Of a stretch of DNA of 46,706 nt, positions 42,088 to 46,706 are shown one piece after another. The notes below the pieces were generated by a model. It had not been told where the DNA came from, did not search any database, and saw nothing but the letters and a program-made list of their open reading frames with translations. Every line of letters begins with the position of its first letter. The stretch's first letter is position 1. Origin of the DNA: Microvirga massiliensis (GTDB taxonomy: Bacteria > Pseudomonadota > Alphaproteobacteria > Rhizobiales > Beijerinckiaceae); contig NZ_LN811368.1 in assembly GCF_001006805.1 (NCBI RefSeq), positions 71,765 to 118,470 of the forward strand, read 5' to 3'. The translations under genes and the position numbers were made by a program.

Positions 42088-42540
42088 TCAGGCGCTCGAC
42101 GTTTCGGATTTTCTGCTCAGGATCTGGTCGGCGATGCCGATTCCGCCACCCTTCGCGACCTGCCCGGCAATCTGCTCGGCCAGCATGGACTTCCAGATCG
42201 CCCCGGTGTTGCCCTTGCCGTATGTGTTCTCGGCATTCTTGGGCAGCATCGATTCGACGAAGGTCTGGAGAACGAACGCCTCGAATTGCTGGAGAGCGAG
42301 CTTCGAGCGATCCGTCTCGGCCGATTGAACGGCATTCTTGATCGTGTTGCGGGCCGAGTAGCTGTCGAACCCGCCCGCAATCAGCGGCTCCGCGCTGGCG
42401 ACCTGCATCGCCTGATCGAATCCGGCCGGATCGGCCGGCTTGGCGCCCTCGCTGAGTTTGGCCGATGCCATCTGGAACCGGGCCGGATCGGCCGCCCGGG
42501 CCACGTCCAGGACAATGTCGGAGGGCGGTTTGATCGCCAT
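42088..42540 (-). CDS. FlgJ N-terminal-type rod-binding protein, 150 aa
   Basis: Contains the rod-binding core: LALQQFEAFVLQTFVESMLPKN, TYGKGNTGAIWKSMLAEQIAG and GIGIADQIL. It lacks the muramidase domain of enterobacterial FlgJ, as is usual in Alphaproteobacteria, where this protein stands alone. Caps the rod during assembly. A long linker makes up the N-terminus. Confidence 0.88.
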   Translation of the reverse strand: MAIKPPSDIVLDVARAADPARFQMASAKLSEGAKPADPAGFDQAMQVASAEPLIAGGFDSYSARNTIKNAVQSAETDRSKLALQQFEAFVLQTFVESMLPKNAENTYGKGNTGAIWKSMLAEQIAGQVAKGGGIGIADQILSRKSETSSA

Positions 42541-42580
42541 GTCTTGACTCCTGTTGGTCGTTATCTAAGCGCCCTATAAC

Positions 42581-42988
42581 TCACGTAGCTTTCGCCGGGC
42601 TTGCATCGCCGCGCGCCGCGATCGAATCGAGGATGCCGAGAAGGTCGCTTTTCTCGGTCTCGCGGCGGTGAACCTCCTTCAGGCTCGTCACCATTTTCTC
42701 GGTTCGCTTGACCTGCATGGCCCGGTCGAGGGTCACGCCCGCCTGGACGAGCCGGTCGGCCTCGACCTGGTTTGCTTGCGCGGCCAGAGACTGGAGCCGC
42801 TTCGCCGCCGCATCGACGAATAACCCATAGAGCTTCTCGTCATCGTTCAGCGTCTCGATCAGCGCGACTTGTGCCGCCTCCAATTCAGCTCCCTTGCGCT
42901 GCAGCCGGACGAGTTCCCACTCGGCCATCGTGTGCAGCTGTTTCTGGACCTTGCGCACCCGGTCCAACTTCTTGAGCCTCGGGTTCAT
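42581..42988 (-). CDS. fliJ: FliJ-like flagellar protein, 135 aa
   Basis: Coiled-coil protein with heptad-like charge (LKKLDRVRKVQKQLHTMAE, ERLQRKGAELEAAQVALIE-type helices, MVTSLKEVHRRETEKSDLL). FliJ helps the ATPase of the flagellar export apparatus. ATG 42988 lies 6 bases from the end of the fliR gene. The longer frame upstream belongs to fliR in another phase. Confidence 0.8.
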   Translation of the reverse strand: MNPRLKKLDRVRKVQKQLHTMAEWELVRLQRKGAELEAAQVALIETLNDDEKLYGLFVDAAAKRLQSLAAQANQVEADRLVQAGVTLDRAMQVKRTEKMVTSLKEVHRRETEKSDLLGILDSIAARGDASPAKAT

Positions 42989-42993
42989 CGCCG

Positions 42994-43749
42994 TCACCCG
43001 TTCCGGAGCCAGGTCGAGAACGAGTCCATGAACAGGAGCATGAAGTCGCTGACCAGGAAGTACATCAGCAGCAGACCGCCCAGCATGATGAATGGCGTGG
43101 CCAGAAAGAACACCGGGATCTGCGGCGTCATCTTGTTCGTCAGACCGACCGCGAGGTTCACGACGACCGAATAGATGATGAAGGGCGCACTGACCCGCAG
43201 CGCCACCACGAAGGCCGCTGTCGACTGGTCCGCAATCTGCATCAGGGAGAATTGTGCCCCGAACCCCTCCCCGAGCGGGATCCGGCCGTAGGAGGCGACA
43301 AGGCCACGGAACAGCTCCCAATGCATGTCGGAGAGAAACAGCACCGCCGTCGCGACCATCATGATCAGGGAACTGATCGCCGGCAGCGGCTCCGATTCAT
43401 CCACCGGCGTGCCCGCCATGCCGCCGACGCCGATCGACATCGCCACCGCCGTCGCGAGCGTCTGCAGCGCGAAAAAGTAGATCCGGCCGAGGAGCCCGAT
43501 CGTCAGCCCCGTCAGGGTCTCCGACGCGATGTAGAGCAGCATCGTCGCGGGCGCCTGATTGGCGAGTCCGGCCTGCGCCTTGTCGAGGACCAGCGGTGCA
43601 ACCGCCAGTGACGACGACAGGGCGATGAACAGGCGGACCTGCATCGGAATCCGGTTGCTGGAAAACCCAGGCACCATCATCAGGCACCCGCCGATCCGGC
43701 AGAAGATCAGGAAAACCCCGAGCAGGGTCTCGGAGGTCAGGCCGGTCAC
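42994..43749 (-). CDS. fliR: flagellar export protein FliR, 251 aa
   Basis: Six hydrophobic segments, with FliR hallmarks GVFLIFCRIGGCLMMVPGFSS at the start, PMQVRLFIALSSSLAVAP, and FVVALRVSAPFIIYSVVVNLAVG. FliR forms part of the export gate. The start is GTG 43749, whose GTGA overlaps the flhA stop codon (TGA 43748). The 657-residue open frame starting near 44967 in this frame is an overlap artefact. Confidence 0.96.
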   Translation of the reverse strand: MTGLTSETLLGVFLIFCRIGGCLMMVPGFSSNRIPMQVRLFIALSSSLAVAPLVLDKAQAGLANQAPATMLLYIASETLTGLTIGLLGRIYFFALQTLATAVAMSIGVGGMAGTPVDESEPLPAISSLIMMVATAVLFLSDMHWELFRGLVASYGRIPLGEGFGAQFSLMQIADQSTAAFVVALRVSAPFIIYSVVVNLAVGLTNKMTPQIPVFFLATPFIMLGGLLLMYFLVSDFMLLFMDSFSTWLRNG

Positions 43750-45821
43750 GCGATCGTTCCCAGCGCCTTCACGTCGACGCCGCGCGCGATCTCGAGATGG
43801 GACAGAACCGGCAGCGTCGAGAACATGCGCTCGACGATCATCCGGACATAGGGCCGGGCATCGGGGGCGGTCACGATCGCAAAGCTCGGGACCTGGGCCA
43901 TCCGCTGCTTGATGGCCTCCGAGGCTTCCGTGCCGAACTGCTCGACGAGGCGCGGATCGAGATCGAACTCCACCACGTCGCCCTTTGGGTCGCGTTTGAG
44001 GCTCTGGTGGAAGGTGAGGTCCCACTTGTTGCCGAGCCGCAGGATGTTCAGGGTTCCGCCGTCGGCGAGGTCGCCACAGATCTGCTGGGAGATCCGCACC
44101 CGGACGTGCTCGACGAGCTGCTCGGCCCGGCGGGCATGCGGCGCCACCTCGGCGATCGCCTCGAGGATCAGGCTCAGGTTGCGGATCGACACCCGCTCGG
44201 CAAGCAGGAGCTTGAGCACCGCCTGCAGGCCGGAATACGTGATCTGCGACGGGCAGATCTCGTCGAGCAGGCGCTTGTATTCCGGCTCGAGCCGGTCGAG
44301 CAGCTGGCGCATGTCCTTGTAGGACAACAGATGCGGGAGGTTGTTGCGGATCACCTCGCTCACATGGGTCAGGAGCACCGAGCTGCCTTCCACGGGCGGG
44401 AAGCCCTGCCGCTTGAGCTCGTTGGCATAGACATCGGAGACCCACAGGGCCTTCATCCCGAACGCCGGCTCGCGGATCTCGTCGCCCGGAACGTCCGGCA
44501 TCGGGGCATCCCCCACGACGACGAGCAGCTCGCCCGGCCGGATCTCGCCGCCGGCCACGACCGTGCCGTGGATTTTCACCTGATAGCTCTTGGGCGGGAT
44601 CATCAGGCTGTCGGACAGTTTGATGTCCGGAACCACGAAGCCGTATTCCTGCGCGAACTTCTTGCGCATCTTGCTGACGCGGTGTGGGAGGTCGCTCTGC
44701 GCGCCCGAGAACTGCGAGGCCAGGTGCTTGCCGAGCACGAGCTCGATCTCCGGGGTCTTGAGCGACTCCTTGACCGACTCCTTGGCTTCCAGAAGAGCCT
44801 GCTGCTCGATCTCGGCCTGCTTCGCCGCGGCCTGGGCCTTCTCTTCGGCCTGGCGCTTCGGGATCGTGTAGGCGACGAACCCCATCAGCGCGCCGAGCGA
44901 CATGAAGGGCAGCATCGGGAGGCCCGGGAACATCGCGAAGACGAACATCAGCCCGGCGGCCACCCACAGGGCCCGCGGATAGGCGCTCAGCTGCCCCAGG
45001 ACGGCCTGCTGGGCCTGGCCGCGGGTTCCGCCCTTGGACACCAGCAGACCCGCCGCAAGGGACACCACGAGGGCCGGAATCTGCGATACAAGGCCGTCGC
45101 CGACCGACAGCTGCGTGAACACGTCGGCCGCCTTCGACAGCGGCATGCCGTGCCGGGTCACACCGATGATGATGCCGCCGAAGATGTTCACCGCGATCGT
45201 GATCAGGCTTGCGATTGCCTCGCCGCGGACGAACTTCGAGGCGCCGTCCATCGAGCCGAAGAACGAGCTTTCTTCTTCCAGCTCCCGCCTTCTGGTCTGG
45301 GCCTCCTTCTCGTCGATGAGGCCCGCGGAGAGATCGGCGTCGATCGCCATCTGCTTGCCCGGGATCGCGTCGAGGGTGAAGCGGGCCCCGACCTCGGCGA
45401 TGCGCGTGGCGCCCTTGGTGATCACCAGGAAGTTCACGGTGACCAGGATGACGAACACCACAATCCCGATCACGAAATCGCCGCTCATCACGAAGCGGGA
45501 GAAGCCGCTGATCACGTGACCCGCGGCGTCGATGCCCTGATGTCCATGGGACAGGATCAGACGCGTCGAGGCGATGCTCAGCGCCAAGCGCAACAGCGTA
45601 GCGATCAGGAGGACGGTTGGGAACGCCGAGAACTCGAGCGGCTTCTGGATCCAGAGCGCCACCATGAGGATTAGCACCGACAGCGCGATCGAGAGGGCGA
45701 GGCCCATATCGATCAGGAGGGGCGGAATCGGCAGGAACAGAATGGCCAGGATGCAGACGATACCGGCCGCAAAGGCCATATCCCTGCCGCGGTCCCGCTT
45801 TGCAAGCTCGCCAGCAATCAT
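43746..45821 (-). CDS. flhA: flagellar export protein FlhA, 691 aa
   Basis: Eight N-terminal membrane segments, with the FlhA family stretches PLEFSAFPTVLLIATLLRLALS and VITKGATRIAEVGARFTLDAIP. The FHIPEP-type loop MAIDADLSAGLIDEKEAQ follows. The cytoplasmic domain runs from about residue 330 to the C-terminus. Main component of the export gate. Met 45821 was chosen because MIAGELAKRD is typical and a weak GAGA lies upstream; the frame extends to 45869. Confidence 0.98.
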   Translation of the reverse strand: MIAGELAKRDRGRDMAFAAGIVCILAILFLPIPPLLIDMGLALSIALSVLILMVALWIQKPLEFSAFPTVLLIATLLRLALSIASTRLILSHGHQGIDAAGHVISGFSRFVMSGDFVIGIVVFVILVTVNFLVITKGATRIAEVGARFTLDAIPGKQMAIDADLSAGLIDEKEAQTRRRELEEESSFFGSMDGASKFVRGEAIASLITIAVNIFGGIIIGVTRHGMPLSKAADVFTQLSVGDGLVSQIPALVVSLAAGLLVSKGGTRGQAQQAVLGQLSAYPRALWVAAGLMFVFAMFPGLPMLPFMSLGALMGFVAYTIPKRQAEEKAQAAAKQAEIEQQALLEAKESVKESLKTPEIELVLGKHLASQFSGAQSDLPHRVSKMRKKFAQEYGFVVPDIKLSDSLMIPPKSYQVKIHGTVVAGGEIRPGELLVVVGDAPMPDVPGDEIREPAFGMKALWVSDVYANELKRQGFPPVEGSSVLLTHVSEVIRNNLPHLLSYKDMRQLLDRLEPEYKRLLDEICPSQITYSGLQAVLKLLLAERVSIRNLSLILEAIAEVAPHARRAEQLVEHVRVRISQQICGDLADGGTLNILRLGNKWDLTFHQSLKRDPKGDVVEFDLDPRLVEQFGTEASEAIKQRMAQVPSFAIVTAPDARPYVRMIVERMFSTLPVLSHLEIARGVDVKALGTIA

Positions 45822-45987
45822 CGGTGTTGTCTCAATCACGAACAGAAATTCGAGACAGATATGCACCACGAAGCTTGCGCGAGGGTGGCCTCGCCGCGAT
45901 CAGCCGGCCGAGCGATATTCACGCGGAATCCCTAAGGGCGTGACAGAGGGCCGGAAAGACCATGGGATTGCGACAGGAGACAGCCCC

Positions 45988-46158
45988 ATGAGCAACGCCG
46001 CCGAAAAGCTCACAGTCGCCCAGCACGCGACCGACGCCATCCTCGAGGCCCTTGGACAGGCCCGCGAGTTCCTGGAGCGGGCGGCTTACATCAACGGGGC
46101 TGGAATCCTGGCCGACCCATCGGCAATAGGCGGCCACGGCCTTGTGGACTCTCCCTAA
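45988..46158 (+). CDS. small helical hypothetical protein, 56 aa
   Basis: ATG 45988 follows CAGGAG at 9 bases. The product is a helix (AAEKLTVAQHATDAILEALGQ, FLERAAYINGAG) with a short Gly-rich end. Position is 160 bases upstream of flhA, divergent. No family recognised. Confidence 0.5.
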   Translation: MSNAAEKLTVAQHATDAILEALGQAREFLERAAYINGAGILADPSAIGGHGLVDSP

Positions 46159-46357
46159 CGCCTATTGGAGGTGAACAAGAACGGGGCCTTCAAGTCTTTC
46201 GCGGCGTGAAAGGCCAGACCATGAGAGTGAGGATCGCCCGTGTGATCTGATCGGAGAACCTCAGATCATCGGCTGCGAGCTGCGCGCAGCCTGTCCCAGC
46301 CTTGCCGGTATATCCTCGGCCACTGCACATCGAGATGGAGTGACCGAGAGGTCAAGA

Positions 46358-46706
46358 TTATTGAGCTGGCGTCAGCCTGATCGCCTCGCGAGCCGCTCGC
46401 TCCACGGCCTCGCGGGAATAGACCAGCGGCACGTATTCGCCGCTGACCCACAGGGGGGCGAGGTCCCGGTAATGCGGGCTAAACGGATCTCCCGACTGTC
46501 CGGGCGTGTTGACGGTTACGCTCTGATCCCAGTTCCCCACATCCAGAACCATCCGGAACGAGGCGCCCGCCGTGACCCGGAAATCCATGGCCCGATAGGT
46601 CGCTGCAAAGGGGCTGAAGGCCGAGCCGCCCATCGCCAACCGGCCAACCGTCATCTGCGCGCGGGTCGGATCGTCGGCGAGCGGCGAGAGCGCATGCTCG
46701 AACTGT
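46358..46706 (-). CDS. penicillin-acylase-family protein, C-terminal part, cut at the window edge
   Basis: The visible frame reads FRVTAGASFRMVLDVGNWDQS, VTVNTPGQSGDPFSPHYRDLA, SGEYVPLVYSREAVE and AIRLTPAQ. It matches the C-terminal end of Ntn-type S45 penicillin acylases. The frame stays open to the last base, so the gene is longer than shown. The N-terminal nucleophile and the alpha chain lie outside. Substrate unknown; many act on acyl-homoserine lactones or beta-lactams. Confidence 0.85.
   Translation of the reverse strand, partial: QFEHALSPLADDPTRAQMTVGRLAMGGSAFSPFAATYRAMDFRVTAGASFRMVLDVGNWDQSVTVNTPGQSGDPFSPHYRDLAPLWVSGEYVPLVYSREAVERAAREAIRLTPAQ

Noticed and set aside
42994..44967. 657-codon minus-strand open frame
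   Set aside because: Only its C-terminal 251 codons are real (fliR). The rest is flhA in another phase.
43797..45674. 625-codon open frame on the plus strand
   Set aside because: Antisense to flhA; reads as His/Arg/Asp-rich low-complexity protein, a usual by-product of high GC in the opposite frame.
1..46706. CRISPR arrays, tRNA or rRNA genes, insertion sequences, integrases
   Set aside because: Looked for by eye on both strands. No regular spaced repeats, no clover-leaf sequence with a CCA-like end, and no transposase or integrase motif were found.

Overview
The window is high-GC DNA with GC-rich third codon positions and Shine-Dalgarno-led small genes. It carries a CtrA-type response regulator, an IalB-family exported protein, a DUF1217 flagellar protein and a compact flagellar/chemotaxis operon. 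This combination points to an alphaproteobacterium, probably of the Hyphomicrobiales (Methylobacterium/Microvirga/Bosea-like). The genus is inference. No rRNA, tRNA, transposase, integrase, replication gene or CRISPR array was recognised.

Region 1 (about 1-29.4 kb) looks accessory. It is a long run of mostly plus-strand genes, many of 60-200 codons and most without a recognisable family. Among them are a LuxR/FixJ-type regulator, a ParB/Srx-like small protein, two XF1762-family (GNAT-like) proteins, an FtsH-like membrane protease split by a frameshift, an AT-hook basic protein, an SDR oxidoreductase, a protein made of two tandem HTH-like repeats, a DUF4031 protein and a DUF1653 protein. There are also a MarR-like protein, a cadherin-like repeat protein (frameshifted), a permuted NlpC/P60-type papain-fold protein between 42-bp direct repeats, a CtrA paralogue, and an orphan DNA methyltransferase with an Mrr-type N-terminal domain. 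Several genes in this region carry 1-2 base indels that put the two halves of an otherwise good reading frame out of phase. These could be real decay or assembly errors in short repeats.

Region 2 (29.4-33.7 kb, minus strand) holds two flagellins (568 and 302 residues), a DUF1217 flagellar protein and a secreted protein, with a strong terminator after the short flagellin. The intergenic stretch upstream contains a repeated 14-mer and, at 34.08-34.23 kb, what looks like a free-standing small RNA gene: a near-consensus sigma-70 promoter, three successive hairpins and a T-tract.

Region 3 (34.3-38.7 kb) is metabolic/regulatory: a MORN-like small protein, a PPOX-class flavin-fold protein and a Tat-exported metallo-beta-lactamase-fold hydrolase divergent from a LysR regulator, then an ArsR-AHSA1 pair with two matching operator palindromes.

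Region 4 (38.7-45.8 kb, minus strand) is a tight flagellar/chemotaxis operon transcribed flhA-fliR-fliJ-rod binding (FlgJ-N)-FlgN-like-membrane protein-cheY-cheB-cheR, with repeated 4-bp stop/start overlaps. The window ends in a small plus-strand gene and the C-terminal end of a penicillin-acylase-family protein that runs off the right edge.
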